DNA of 64,000 bases. It comes from Glutamicibacter uratoxydans (GTDB taxonomy: Bacteria; Actinomycetota; Actinomycetes; Actinomycetales; Micrococcaceae). The notes beneath the pieces were generated by a model that saw nothing but the letters and a program-made list of their open reading frames with translations, ran no database searches and was not told the DNA's origin. Both the position numbers and the translations under genes were made by a program. Location: assembly GCF_006539925.1 (NCBI RefSeq), contig NZ_BJNY01000001.1, forward strand, positions 1 to 64,000. Direction: 5' to 3'. Position 1 is the first letter of the stretch. The number at the start of each line of letters is the position of its first letter. Below are positions 7,109-15,788 of this stretch, one piece after another.

Positions 7109-7534
7109 TCATGACCAGATCGTTTTCCTTTCTAGTTCTTCATGGATAGCTTCGGGCGCTATCCACTGTTCGTGAATCTTTCGCGTCTTGGCATCGTCGG
7201 CCAAACGCTTTACACGCTTGACTTGCTCCTCGGCGTGCTTGCGCTGGTCGCGCTCCATCAGGAATGAACTGTCAAGCTTTTCCAGCTCGGCAAGCAGCGC
7301 CAGGACCCGTTGAGGGTGGAACGTTTCAAGGAACTTGGCGTCGGCTTCGCTGATTTCAAGGCCGACGTCGCAGCAACCACAGCCAAGCTGGCCGATGACC
7401 TCGATGCCTTCGCTGGATTTCACTCGGTCAACGGCATACTCATCGGCTGATGCGTATTCGTGCTTCGGCGCTTTCCATTCGCCTTGAGTGGCCTCGCTGG
7501 CGATACGGCGCAGGTTCTCCATTACGGCGGTCAT
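7109..7534 (-). CDS. Ead/Ea22-like phage protein (141 aa)
   Basis: Starts MTAVMENLRRIASEATQGEW, the 'LRxxAExATxGxW' opening typical of Ead/Ea22-like early phage proteins, and has the usual 'FLETFHPQRVLALLAELE' segment. A GCGCC run of cysteines lies near residue 50. The upstream in-frame extension was rejected because this ATG overlaps the stop of the HAD gene (ATGA). Exact function of the family is unknown. Confidence 0.75.
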   Translation of the reverse strand: MTAVMENLRRIASEATQGEWKAPKHEYASADEYAVDRVKSSEGIEVIGQLGCGCCDVGLEISEADAKFLETFHPQRVLALLAELEKLDSSFLMERDQRKHAEEQVKRVKRLADDAKTRKIHEQWIAPEAIHEELERKTIWS

Positions 7535-8061
7535 GCTGCTACCAGCCCCATCGCTTCGCCGTCGTCCTTTTCCTCGGTTGCCGGCAGGATTGGCGCACCA
7601 TTCAGCAACGGCCATCCCGGCACCTGGTAGTGCGGAATCTCGTTGCGTTCGTACATGGCGATCACGCGTGGATCGTCGTCGTAGGCGTACACAATCTCGT
7701 AGTGCTCCTGAAGCTCAAGCAGCACCTCCTCCTTCACCACATACGCTGGGCGCTTGTCGCCGTCCATGCGGTGAATGTGATGGTCGGCGTAGAAGCCATT
7801 ACGCATCAGCCACCATGTGGTTTCCCGACGCCACTTCTCCGGGCGTCCGGTCAGCACAATGCATTTGACGCCATCATTCTTCGCCTTGAGCCATTCCTCG
7901 GTAAGGAACTGGTTGGGCGGGCAGTCCATCGAGCCGCGATGAAATGCATCCAAGTCTTTCCTGGTGAAGTCCTTGTGTGTTTTGTCAACGAAGTGGACAA
8001 CGCTTGAGGTGTCGCACAAAGCGCCGTCCAAGTCGTGAATCACGGCCTTAGGCTTCGACAT
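7531..8061 (-). CDS. HAD-family phosphatase resembling the PNKP 3'-phosphatase domain (176 aa)
   Basis: The N-terminal nucleophile motif HDLDGAL places the acylphosphate aspartate at D10 and the acid/base at D12. Motif II is LTGRPE (T70) and the acidic motif is YDDDP (D127-129). Spacing and the KPKAVI-, VVKEEV- and HYQVPG-like flanks resemble the C-terminal phosphatase domain of T4 polynucleotide kinase. There is no kinase domain. It may remove 3'-phosphates from damaged RNA or DNA and could pair with the RNA ligase at 53.7 kb. The ATG follows GGAGGAAATCA. Confidence 0.82.
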   Translation of the reverse strand: MSKPKAVIHDLDGALCDTSSVVHFVDKTHKDFTRKDLDAFHRGSMDCPPNQFLTEEWLKAKNDGVKCIVLTGRPEKWRRETTWWLMRNGFYADHHIHRMDGDKRPAYVVKEEVLLELQEHYEIVYAYDDDPRVIAMYERNEIPHYQVPGWPLLNGAPILPATEEKDDGEAMGLVAA

Positions 8062-8215
8062 TGATTTCCTCCAATCGGTTAGGGTTGTACGCCTCAACGA
8101 AGGCGTCTTCGAGCTCCAACGGCTCCGGGTAGTCCTCGCTAGTCAGCGAATCATCACAGCCACATGAGCCATCGGAAGGGCATACGCCATAGTTCGCATC
8201 TCCCATGTACGCCAT
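8048..8215 (-). CDS. small acidic Cys-containing protein (55 aa)
   Basis: This short frame starts MAYMGDANYGVCPSDGSCG and is very acidic. Its ATG abuts the nrdF stop codon (TAAATG in transcription order is stop then start) and its 3' end overlaps the start of the HAD phosphatase gene, so it is translationally coupled on both sides. It is too short for routine ORF calling. Three cysteines within residues 12-20 could bind metal; it is not a glutaredoxin (no CxxC active site). Confidence 0.7.
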   Translation of the reverse strand: MAYMGDANYGVCPSDGSCGCDDSLTSEDYPEPLELEDAFVEAYNPNRLEEINVEA

Positions 8216-9537
<1,322 letters not shown>

Positions 9538-9563
9538 TGGGTTCCTTTCGCTTTTTGGGTATG

Positions 9564-9595
9564 AAAAAACGACCACGAATAATTCATGGTCGTTT
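9564..9595 (-). terminator. intrinsic terminator upstream of the nrdF cluster
   Basis: On the minus strand AAACGACCA pairs with TGGTCGTTT across an 11-nt loop and is followed by a run of six T. It lies between the 9611-9904 gene and the 9184-9537 gene. Confidence 0.8.
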
Positions 9596-9610
9596 CTGGT
9601 TGAAGGCTTG

Positions 9611-9904
9611 TTAGTCTTCTGGGTCGGCTTCGCCGTCCTGCTGCTTGAGGTATTCGCACTCGATGAAATACAGCTTCGACAAGACGGTGGAGCGAATCAT
9701 GTCGACCTGCTCTTCAGGGGTCAAAGGGAACTCTTCGCCAGCGACTACCAGGACCACTTCGTCCCCACGTTTCTTGACGCCTTCAAGAACTCCCATGACC
9801 TCAACCAGGTCTGGGTCGTCGGCTCCTTCGCCGTTCGGGTCGTAGGTGAAGCTCACGGTCTGGCCAATGTTCTTTGGCTTGAGGTTGTTGACGCTCAACT
9901 GCAT
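9611..9904 (-). CDS. hypothetical protein (97 aa)
   Basis: Starts MQLSVNNLKPKNIGQTV; beta-rich N-terminal half and an acidic C-terminus (QQDGEADPED). It overlaps the upstream gene by one base and precedes an intrinsic terminator, so it is the last gene of its transcript. Family not recognised. Confidence 0.68.
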   Translation of the reverse strand: MQLSVNNLKPKNIGQTVSFTYDPNGEGADDPDLVEVMGVLEGVKKRGDEVVLVVAGEEFPLTPEEQVDMIRSTVLSKLYFIECEYLKQQDGEADPED

Positions 9905-10443
9905 TAGGTTGTTCGGTTCTTTCTAAGCGTTTCTGTTCTGATGAGGTTGCGGAGCGGTTTTCCGCTGTGAAGTGAGAGCATGGCGAGGTTCGTTGCGGAT
10001 TGTAGTTCTTCGAACGTCCATTCGAATCCTCCATCGGTCATGTCCACTTGCGGTAGGTGTAGTCGTTTCACCCAGTCATCTAACGGCACGTCAAATGTGG
10101 GTTCGGGCAGCGAGTCGGCTTGGCGCTTCAACTCTAGAGGGTCAGTGTTCGAACCGTCGTGAGCGTATGTTCGAACATGGCTTCGAGTATATCCTATGCC
10201 GTTGACGGTTTGAACGACCTCAAAATACTTGCGATGCAACACCACACCAGGGCGCAATGCGCCAGATGGTTTCGAGTTGCCCATGGCAGCACGAACGAGT
10301 ATCCAGCGCCCCGGATGACGCGCCGTCACAGTGTTGATGTGCTCAGCAAAAGGCACGCCGTCGCGGCCCGGCTGTCGAAGCGCGGTAATGTACGGCGTGC
10401 CTTTTTCGTGCGGTGAAAACTCGTGATTATTCCAAGATTTCAT
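9904..10443 (-). CDS. hypothetical protein (179 aa)
   Basis: Starts MKSWNNHEFSPHEKG. It is basic, with an N-terminal half rich in Arg, His and Gly and a C-terminal helical part (FEELQSATNLAML). No known domain. The ATG overlaps the 3' end of the 10427-10597 gene, so the two are coupled. Confidence 0.68.
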   Translation of the reverse strand: MKSWNNHEFSPHEKGTPYITALRQPGRDGVPFAEHINTVTARHPGRWILVRAAMGNSKPSGALRPGVVLHRKYFEVVQTVNGIGYTRSHVRTYAHDGSNTDPLELKRQADSLPEPTFDVPLDDWVKRLHLPQVDMTDGGFEWTFEELQSATNLAMLSLHSGKPLRNLIRTETLRKNRTT

Positions 10444-10597
10444 GCAAGGCCATTTCAGCTACCGGCAACCACTCGGCGATTAGCGTCTCCTTGTGGGCTG
10501 GTGCAACGTCAGACTCATTGACTTGCAGGTGTGTCAATGCAAGCTTCAGGGCAAGGTTTTCACGGCGCATCATGCCGTAGTCAGCTCCGTGGCTCAT
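10427..10597 (-). CDS. small hypothetical protein (56 aa)
   Basis: The frame starts MSHGADYGMMRRENLALK; a longer frame exists but this ATG overlaps the stop of the preceding micro-gene (ATGA). Mostly helical. Function unknown. Confidence 0.6.
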   Translation of the reverse strand: MSHGADYGMMRRENLALKLALTHLQVNESDVAPAHKETLIAEWLPVAEMALHEILE

Positions 10598-10671
10598 GAC
10601 AGCTCCATCCTGGATAGAAGGCCTGCGCCGACTGCTAAGCCTGCAAGTACGCAAACGATTAGTAGGATCAT
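10594..10671 (-). CDS. single-pass membrane microprotein (25 aa)
   Basis: MILLIVCVLAGLAVGAG followed by a short polar tail (LLSRMELS): one hydrophobic helix. Start and stop overlap both neighbours (TGATG and ATGA), which supports real coupled translation despite the length. Confidence 0.5.
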   Translation of the reverse strand: MILLIVCVLAGLAVGAGLLSRMELS

Positions 10672-10757
10672 CAGTGACCACCCCACGACGCCATAAAGCC
10701 GATGGCGACTCCAACTAGAACGCCGAGCAGTATGTAATACACCAAGTCGGGGCTCAT
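10671..10757 (-). CDS. single-pass membrane microprotein (28 aa)
   Basis: MSPDLVYYILLGVLVGVAIG then a short tail: one hydrophobic helix. The ATG overlaps the stop of the 10757-10993 gene (TAATG) and the stop overlaps the next ATG. Two adjacent tiny membrane proteins in one overlapping chain suggest they act together. Confidence 0.5.
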   Translation of the reverse strand: MSPDLVYYILLGVLVGVAIGFMASWGGH

Positions 10758-10993
10758 TAGCGTTCCTCCTTGCTTCCTCTAGTCACTTTGATTTCGACCT
10801 TGTAGTCGATGTTCGGCCATTCGAACTCCACCGAACCCTCATAGTTCTGTTCGACGAACTCAGCGACCGCGCCGATGCACTGGTCAGTGACGTCCTGCTT
10901 GTTGCCGACGAACAATGTTCCGGCGTCATTCAAGAATCCGGCTTCGATGTTCTGCGCGAAGCGCTGGGCCTGGATGCCAATCTTTCTAGCCAT
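10757..10993 (-). CDS. hypothetical protein (78 aa)
   Basis: Starts MARKIGIQAQRFAQNIEA; mixed alpha/beta with a basic C-terminus (VTRGSKEER). Overlaps its upstream neighbour by eight bases. Family not recognised. Confidence 0.68.
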   Translation of the reverse strand: MARKIGIQAQRFAQNIEAGFLNDAGTLFVGNKQDVTDQCIGAVAEFVEQNYEGSVEFEWPNIDYKVEIKVTRGSKEER

Positions 10994-11315
10994 CTTCCAG
11001 CTCCTTCTCGGCGCTCAGCAGTTCGCTTAGTCGCTCACTCATTGCATCCGCGAGTGGCTTGTCCACCTGGTAGCACGGCCTAAATGCCGGGTGCCGGCAA
11101 AGCCAATCCCATGCGGCAATCCGTTCGTCGCTGGATTCAAGGTGGTGCGCAAGCTGTTCTAGCGCCCACTTAGCACCTTCTTCAAAGCCGTAGTCCTGTG
11201 CGTCCGACTCGCTAGAGAATCCCCAGAACGCTGGCATCTCGCGGTCGTACAAGGCGTGCCGATTGTCGCGCGCTGCCTGCTCGATAACCTTTTCGTCTAC
11301 CTGTAGTGCAGGCAT
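10986..11315 (-). CDS. hypothetical protein (109 aa)
   Basis: Starts MPALQVDEKVIEQAARDN, with helical segments containing Trp (PAFWGF, AAWDWLCRHPAF). The start was set just after the stop of the 30-residue micro-gene; an extended frame lacks support. No known function. Confidence 0.62.
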   Translation of the reverse strand: MPALQVDEKVIEQAARDNRHALYDREMPAFWGFSSESDAQDYGFEEGAKWALEQLAHHLESSDERIAAWDWLCRHPAFRPCYQVDKPLADAMSERLSELLSAEKELEDG

Positions 11316-11316
11316 T

Positions 11317-11409
11317 TCAGAACCCCATCTCTTCTGCGATTTCACAGGCTTCGGCGTAGCTAATGTCGCCATTCATCCAAGCTTCTTCTACCTCTTCGTA
11401 GGCACTCAC
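11317..11409 (-). CDS. acidic microprotein (30 aa)
   Basis: GTG start overlapping the stop of the 11406-11702 gene, and stop one base before the next ATG. The 30 residues are mostly acidic and helical (MSAYEEVEEAWMNGDISY at the start). The tight coupling at both ends is the only evidence that it is translated. Confidence 0.5.
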   Translation of the reverse strand: MSAYEEVEEAWMNGDISYAEACEIAEEMGF

Positions 11410-11702
11410 GCTGTCACCTCTCTCGATAGGGCGTTGATACGCGTCAATAGTTCGCACACCTCTTCGTCCTCCAAGTACCCGATCACGTCGTCAGTGATGG
11501 GCGTGGAGTAAGTCAAGTCACCTAGTTCGTCGAGAACGCCGAGTTCCCACAAGCCATTTGGGCCTCCACGGCTATACATGGTGCAGATCACGGACGCGCC
11601 AAAGCCGTTAGGGAACTTGTAGATATGCTGAGCGCCCCTATGCAGGGGCTTGGACTGTACCGGGATGAAATGGGACGGTGGCGGGAACAGTGCGCCGCTC
11701 AT
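11406..11702 (-). CDS. hypothetical protein (98 aa)
   Basis: Starts MSGALFPPPSHFIPVQSK; a beta-rich core (GASVICTMYSRGGPNGLWEL) and an acidic helix (LEDEEVCELLTRI). It overlaps the upstream gene by ATGA. Unknown function. Confidence 0.68.
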   Translation of the reverse strand: MSGALFPPPSHFIPVQSKPLHRGAQHIYKFPNGFGASVICTMYSRGGPNGLWELGVLDELGDLTYSTPITDDVIGYLEDEEVCELLTRINALSREVTA

Positions 11703-11989
11703 GCTGGCACCTCTTCCAGGACCAGTCCAGCGTCCAAGCCGATCACGTCACACAGGAGCGTCAGAGCGCCCCTAGGGTCGCCAGTACGGAGCTTGTGTTT
11801 GAGTGCGTCAACATAGGTTGGCGCGATCCATCCGGCGCGCATCAGCTTGGTGAGCAGCTGGTTCCGCTGATCCAGTCCGGCCTCGTCGCTGTCGACAGAC
11901 GCGGAGGTGTTCAAGTGCGCGTTGCGGTTGGTGCGCACCATGATTTGCAAGTCTTGGACGTCAGTGTCCAATGCGGCATGTACGCCCAT
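11699..11989 (-). CDS. hypothetical protein (96 aa)
   Basis: Starts MGVHAALDTDVQDLQIMV; helical and acidic, ending LVLEEVPA. Part of the overlapping leftward cluster; no domain recognised. Confidence 0.66.
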   Translation of the reverse strand: MGVHAALDTDVQDLQIMVRTNRNAHLNTSASVDSDEAGLDQRNQLLTKLMRAGWIAPTYVDALKHKLRTGDPRGALTLLCDVIGLDAGLVLEEVPA

Positions 11990-11991
11990 GA

Positions 11992-12435
11992 TTAGTTGCC
12001 CTCCAATGCTGGGGGCTTCGAGAGGTAAGCCTCGTCGCCCCTAGCCACCGCTTCAGCCCAACTGCGCCCCTCGTCCTGCTCGGACTGCACAACAGACAAC
12101 CAACCCGGCTCATAGGTTAGTGGCATGGAGTTGCCGACCATCACGTATTTGGCCGACTCTCCTTCGACTTCAACTAGGTCATCGCGACTCACACCGAGTC
12201 GCGCCAGCGCCTGGCCAACGATGCACCCTTCACCTTCGTAAGACGCAAAGGTCGGGTCAATTTCCGAAGGGACATAAGCGCCAAGGTAGGAGCATTCCTT
12301 CATTCCTGGGTGCGCTTCGCGGAATGCTACGCGCTCCGGCTGGTCAGCGTACACAAAATCGGGGCGCTCTTCAGCAAGCTTGCGCACGGCTTCAACGACC
12401 TGAGCAGCTCTCAAGTCTTCAATCTTGGTAGTCAT
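11992..12435 (-). CDS. hypothetical protein (147 aa)
   Basis: Starts MTTKIEDLRAAQVVEAVR. It has the pattern 'CSYLGAYVP...GCIVGQALARLGV', seen in small phage proteins of unknown role that carry two cysteines. The ATG follows GAAAGGAATCCTAAGAA, an adequate ribosome binding site. Confidence 0.7.
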   Translation of the reverse strand: MTTKIEDLRAAQVVEAVRKLAEERPDFVYADQPERVAFREAHPGMKECSYLGAYVPSEIDPTFASYEGEGCIVGQALARLGVSRDDLVEVEGESAKYVMVGNSMPLTYEPGWLSVVQSEQDEGRSWAEAVARGDEAYLSKPPALEGN

Positions 12436-12438
12436 TTC

Positions 12439-12594
12439 TTAGGATTCCTTTCGGTTGAAAATTCGTGCCCACCATGCAGGCCATTCGGCTACTGGTGTGC
12501 ATAGGATGATTGCGAAATAGCCGGCCCCAAACAGTGCTATGAGGTCGGCAGCGTTGACGTCTGGGCTGAACAGCCACGCCAGAAACTCAGGCAT
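12439..12594 (-). CDS. small membrane protein (51 aa)
   Basis: Starts MPEFLAWLFSPDVNAADL and contains one clear hydrophobic span (LIALFGAGYFAIILC) followed by a Trp/Arg-rich tail (WWARIFNRKES). The start overlaps the stop of the 12587-12838 gene. Unknown role. Confidence 0.6.
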   Translation of the reverse strand: MPEFLAWLFSPDVNAADLIALFGAGYFAIILCTPVAEWPAWWARIFNRKES

Positions 12595-12838
12595 CGGGAA
12601 CCTCAGCCCATTCGGTGACGTACTCAAGCTGCTCTCCAGGATCAAGGATTGCTATGAACGGGATCGGGGTTAGCTGGATTTCCGTGAAGCCTTCACCCGG
12701 CTTGCCCTCCATCTCGGCGTATCCCACGCGATACGGAAGGCCATTCAACAGAACGACTCGGCCCGGAGCCCACTGCTCTTTGCCGTCAACATCCGGCGGG
12801 AACGGTGCGCTCATTTCAGTTTTCGCTACGATCTTCAT
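12587..12838 (-). CDS. hypothetical protein (83 aa)
   Basis: Starts MKIVAKTEMSAPFPPDVD; a small beta-rich protein with many prolines (LTPIPFIAILDPGEQ). It lies between two small genes with minimal spacing. No family recognised. Confidence 0.65.
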   Translation of the reverse strand: MKIVAKTEMSAPFPPDVDGKEQWAPGRVVLLNGLPYRVGYAEMEGKPGEGFTEIQLTPIPFIAILDPGEQLEYVTEWAEVPDA

Positions 12839-12841
12839 GGC

Positions 12842-13027
12842 TTAGAACTCCTCGACGGTGATCACGCAGACCGTGTTACCGGCTGCCACAACCTCAGCGA
12901 ACCTGTCAGCGTCAGCCTTGCAGGCGTACCGGGTCGCATGGTTGCGGTTGCTCATGCGCACACTGCCGTAAAGGTATTGGGGGAGCGTGCCAACGATGCG
13001 CGAGTCTTGCTTGATAATCCAGGGCAC
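12842..13027 (-). CDS. hypothetical protein (61 aa)
   Basis: GTG start just after the stop of 13030-13209. The frame MPWIIKQDSRIVGTLPQY to CVITVEEF is a compact alpha/beta protein. Function unknown. Confidence 0.62.
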   Translation of the reverse strand: MPWIIKQDSRIVGTLPQYLYGSVRMSNRNHATRYACKADADRFAEVVAAGNTVCVITVEEF

Positions 13028-13029
13028 GA

Positions 13030-13209
13030 CTACAGCTTTACTTTGCCGAGGATCATCGCCTCAATTGGGTCGTACCAGACTTGCGTGTCAAGTCCCATGA
13101 GGTACATGATCAGCTCGACTTGCCCGCGAAGGTACTCGCCATTCACGTCTTCATCATTCGCGTACTCATTTAGCCCAGCGGCAACAGTGATCAGCTCTCC
13201 GAGTTCCAT
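13030..13209 (-). CDS. small acidic protein (59 aa)
   Basis: Short frame starting MELGELITVAAGLNEYAN, preceded by AAAGGACTGAGCAGC. It heads the overlapping cluster that runs left to about 9.9 kb. Its leader carries the conserved element described at 13226-13249. Confidence 0.65.
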   Translation of the reverse strand: MELGELITVAAGLNEYANDEDVNGEYLRGQVELIMYLMGLDTQVWYDPIEAMILGKVKL

Positions 13210-13225
13210 GCTGCTCAGTCCTTTC

Positions 13226-13249
13226 GATTGTGTTTGGTCTTAGAGACAC
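13226..13249 (-). promoter_or_regulatory. conserved leader element upstream of 13030-13209
   Basis: On the minus strand GTGTCTCTAAG...CAAACACAATC. Close copies precede four other minus-strand genes (13711-13736, 14602-14624, 15514-15539, 16458-16480), always 20-45 bases before the start codon. A shared early promoter or leader signal is inferred. Confidence 0.5.
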
Positions 13250-13254
13250 ATAAC

Positions 13255-13282
13255 GCGCCATGAGTCGCGGGAATCATGGCGC
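13255..13282. repeat. 9-bp inverted repeat
   Basis: GCGCCATGA and TCATGGCGC, perfectly complementary with a 10-nt loop, between the 13304-13693 lipoprotein gene and the next leftward gene. No T-run; possibly a weak terminator or regulatory site. Confidence 0.5.
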
Positions 13283-13303
13283 ATCAAGCGTTGCTATAGA
13301 GGG

Positions 13304-13693
13304 TTATTCGGCGTACATTTCATGGGCGGCAATCGTGCCATTCACACAATCCGACAGCGCGTCCCCTTCTGGGTAGTCGTCATAGGTTGGATCGTCAACG
13401 TCGACCGGGACCTGGTGCAACAACTCGCACACCAGAATGTCCCGCTCAAACTCGAAGGACGTTTCGAACGTTGCGGACGCGTCCAACAATTCAGTCATGG
13501 TGTCGCGGACAATCACCCGCATGTCGTACTCGGTCAGAGCTTCACGGACTTCCGGCAGCGACTCGGAAACGTCACCGACAGCAACGCTTTCGAACGGCTC
13601 AGAGGTCACGTCGCGCACCGTGTCAGCCTGCGCAGGGGCACAGCCGACCAACAATAAGGCGACTGCAGCAGACGTTGCTAGAACTTTCTTCAT
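13304..13693 (-). CDS. prophage lipoprotein (129 aa)
   Basis: Signal MKKVLATSAAVALLLVGC ends in the lipobox LVGC. The mature chain is strongly acidic with two further cysteines (LVCELLHQ, SDCVNG), which could form a disulfide outside the cell. It stands alone between two intergenic regions with inverted repeats and carries its own leader element (13711-13736). Unknown family. Confidence 0.78.
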   Translation of the reverse strand: MKKVLATSAAVALLLVGCAPAQADTVRDVTSEPFESVAVGDVSESLPEVREALTEYDMRVIVRDTMTELLDASATFETSFEFERDILVCELLHQVPVDVDDPTYDDYPEGDALSDCVNGTIAAHEMYAE

Positions 13694-13821
13694 GGTTGTT
13701 TCTCTCTTTCAAATTGGGTTGGCTCTAGGGAGACACGGCAGGCGCTCACGCCTTGGAAGGTTTAGGAAACGTGAGCACCACCGAACCGCACTAGGTCAGT
13801 GGGTTAGATCAGGGGGAGAGG

Positions 13822-14574
13822 TTAGGCGGCATGGTCGACTGGCGCGCCATAGCGGAATCCTTGATGGACTTCCTTCACTGGCATCAACAACCCGGTGAAC
13901 CAATCGCCGTACTGAATCGTCATCGGCTTGCGACGATCCTCGGCACCAATGACAGCCATTGGAATGTTCGACTTGCCAGGCGTCAGGTCAGTGACCTTCA
14001 TGAACGTAGCCATCAGAGCGGGATTGAATACCAACAACCCAAACGCGTCATTACCGGCCGGAATGTCAGTAATCAGTTGCTTGATACGGGGGAAGTCGAC
14101 GGCGCTGTTTAGCTCATTGCTAACCTGTGAGCTGCCACCATGCCATTCGAGTTTCCACGCGCTCACGTAGCGCCGATCCAGCGCCACAGCGATTGTTGCC
14201 GTGAGCGTCGCCAGCTGATGAGCGCTAACTCCCAAGTCCACCACGTCGCCAAGGTCGGAACGCTTAGCAAGCTCACGCTTCAGAGGCTTCAGCGCCTTAG
14301 TGAACTGTTCAGCAGCGGTGCGATGCAACAACAATCGCACGCCGTCCAGATCGCCAGTGACGTTCAACAATGGCAGTTCAGCGCGCGCAATCCGGTATTG
14401 ATCCGTCGCCAGCGCTTCAATGGTGGCGTTACCGGGCATCAGGTTCACGAACTCAAGCGCGTGATGCGGTGAGTTCTTTGCCGTGAACGGGAACGAGTTT
14501 CCCAACAAGTTCAGCATGTCACCGCTTGCCATCGTCAGACTTACGGTGTTCAGGGTTTCGACGTTCTCAGTCAT
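13822..14574 (-). CDS. DnaN-like sliding clamp protein (250 aa)
   Basis: Beta-clamp features can be seen: 'EALATDQYRIARAELPL' resembles the ATDGxRLA strand of DnaN, and near the C-terminus 'QYGDWFTGLLMPVK' matches the clamp end 'YxxVxMPM'. Length is shorter than bacterial DnaN (about 370), fitting the phage DnaN-like group. Start chosen at MTENVETLN, preceded by GGAAGGACTGCACGAA, because the upstream ATG lies over that ribosome binding site. It likely tethers a polymerase; the window encodes no polymerase. Confidence 0.6.
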   Translation of the reverse strand: MTENVETLNTVSLTMASGDMLNLLGNSFPFTAKNSPHHALEFVNLMPGNATIEALATDQYRIARAELPLLNVTGDLDGVRLLLHRTAAEQFTKALKPLKRELAKRSDLGDVVDLGVSAHQLATLTATIAVALDRRYVSAWKLEWHGGSSQVSNELNSAVDFPRIKQLITDIPAGNDAFGLLVFNPALMATFMKVTDLTPGKSNIPMAVIGAEDRRKPMTIQYGDWFTGLLMPVKEVHQGFRYGAPVDHAA

Positions 14575-14646
14575 TTCGTGCAGTCCTTCCAGACTCATTC
14601 AGAATTGTGTTTAGCCATTAGCACGGCATCACCACACCCACACCAT

Positions 14647-14665
14647 GACTTGTCAGCGACTAGTC
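14647..14665. promoter_or_regulatory. putative repressor operator
   Basis: GACTTGTC and GACTAGTC separated by AGC, upstream of the 13822-14574 gene and its leader element (14602-14624). Same paired-palindrome design as the sites at xis and int. Confidence 0.55.
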
Positions 14666-14699
14666 ACGTTTGGGCGTGATGAAACCCTTCTAATCGTTG

Positions 14700-14975
14700 T
14701 TACAGTTGCCCGTTCTTCACGTACCGGCGCACCAGCATCGAGCGGATATAAGCGGACTCGTCGCCCTTCACATCAGCCGGGAACGGTTCGCCCAGCAGAT
14801 GCTCAAACGCGCCCTTGTCGAGCTCAGTAGCAGCGTGCCAGCCCATGAAACCTGGCTCAGGTGGAATCGGCTTCACAATCTCCCGCAAACGCTTACGCGC
14901 TTCAGGAATCGTCTTAGCCTTCAGCAGCACATGGTCAATCAAGCTAGCGCGCTCAATGACTTCAGCAGTTGCCAT
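14700..14975 (-). CDS. hypothetical protein (91 aa)
   Basis: Starts MATAEVIERASLIDHVLL; helical, basic-acidic mix, ending RRYVKNGQL. It overlaps the stop of 14975-15490 and is the last gene of that transcript. Unknown function. Confidence 0.68.
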   Translation of the reverse strand: MATAEVIERASLIDHVLLKAKTIPEARKRLREIVKPIPPEPGFMGWHAATELDKGAFEHLLGEPFPADVKGDESAYIRSMLVRRYVKNGQL

Positions 14976-15490
14976 TAGAGCGACACCCCGTTCTCAGCCA
15001 TGTAGGCGACGAACCCGGCGACCATTGCCTCGCGCACCTCAATGTCATTGACATATCCGGCGTGTTCACGATTCCGATAGGTCGACGACCTCGCATCACG
15101 CAACAACTCAGACGCAAGCGAGCCACCCTTCGAGCGGTACTCGTCAAGAATCGCATCAGCCATCTCCTCGTGCGAAGGGATGACAATGTTAGGGAACACC
15201 TCAGACTTGAACGCGTCCACCAGCTTCACACGGGCAGCGTCAGTCATGCCGACGATTCCACCCATAACGCCCTTGCGGTTCATACCTGCCAGGTCCAGCG
15301 TCAGAGCATCACCATTGTGACGCTTCTCAATGCGGAAGTAACCGCCGTACTCGATGCCATTGATCGTCAAGGACTCGCAAGTCACGAACTCGATTTGCAC
15401 CCAGTGATCAACGTGCACCGAGCGCTTCATGGTCATTTCAGCGCCCAACAATTCCAGCGTGATCGGCTCACGCTCAAACTTTGCAGACAT
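14975..15490 (-). CDS. hypothetical protein (171 aa)
   Basis: Starts MSAKFEREPITLELLGAE; a beta-rich N-terminal half (GGYFRIEKRHNGDALTLDL) and helical C-terminal half. The ATG follows GGAAGGTGTAGAA. Its leader has the conserved element at 15514-15539, an operator pair at 15542-15559 and a 16-nt ribosome-binding hairpin identical to that of 15789-16034. Family unknown. Confidence 0.68.
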   Translation of the reverse strand: MSAKFEREPITLELLGAEMTMKRSVHVDHWVQIEFVTCESLTINGIEYGGYFRIEKRHNGDALTLDLAGMNRKGVMGGIVGMTDAARVKLVDAFKSEVFPNIVIPSHEEMADAILDEYRSKGGSLASELLRDARSSTYRNREHAGYVNDIEVREAMVAGFVAYMAENGVSL

Positions 15491-15541
15491 TTCTACACCT
15501 TCCAAGTGTTATTGATTGTGTTTGTACTTAGGCGTACACAT

Positions 15542-15559
15542 GACGCGTCACGACTAGTC
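15542..15559. promoter_or_regulatory. putative repressor operator
   Basis: GACGCGTC AC GACTAGTC, upstream of the 14975-15490 gene. The spacing between palindrome starts is 10 bp, as at xis and int. Confidence 0.55.
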
Positions 15560-15602
15560 ACCGTGAAGCACCATGAACGCGCCTAACCGCGTCACTAAAG
15601 AT

Positions 15603-15788
15603 TTATTGCTTATCGCATTTGGCATATGCGCACTTGTCGCCATCAGCCCAAGCTACCGGCCCGATGATCACCACACGGCCAAGGGGCATGGAGGCAACAA
15701 CCAAATCGGCGCATTCCGAGTGAGCCAAGTAATCATCCCCGTCATAGCGGAATATCGCGCCCTCAAGCTTCAATCCCAAAGACTGCAT
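15603..15788 (-). CDS. hypothetical protein (61 aa)
   Basis: Starts MQSLGLKLEGAIFRYDGD and contains HSECADLV and KCAYAKC, suggesting a small metal-binding protein. It follows the 15789-16034 stop directly, so the two are probably cotranslated. Confidence 0.62.
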   Translation of the reverse strand: MQSLGLKLEGAIFRYDGDDYLAHSECADLVVASMPLGRVVIIGPVAWADGDKCAYAKCDKQ

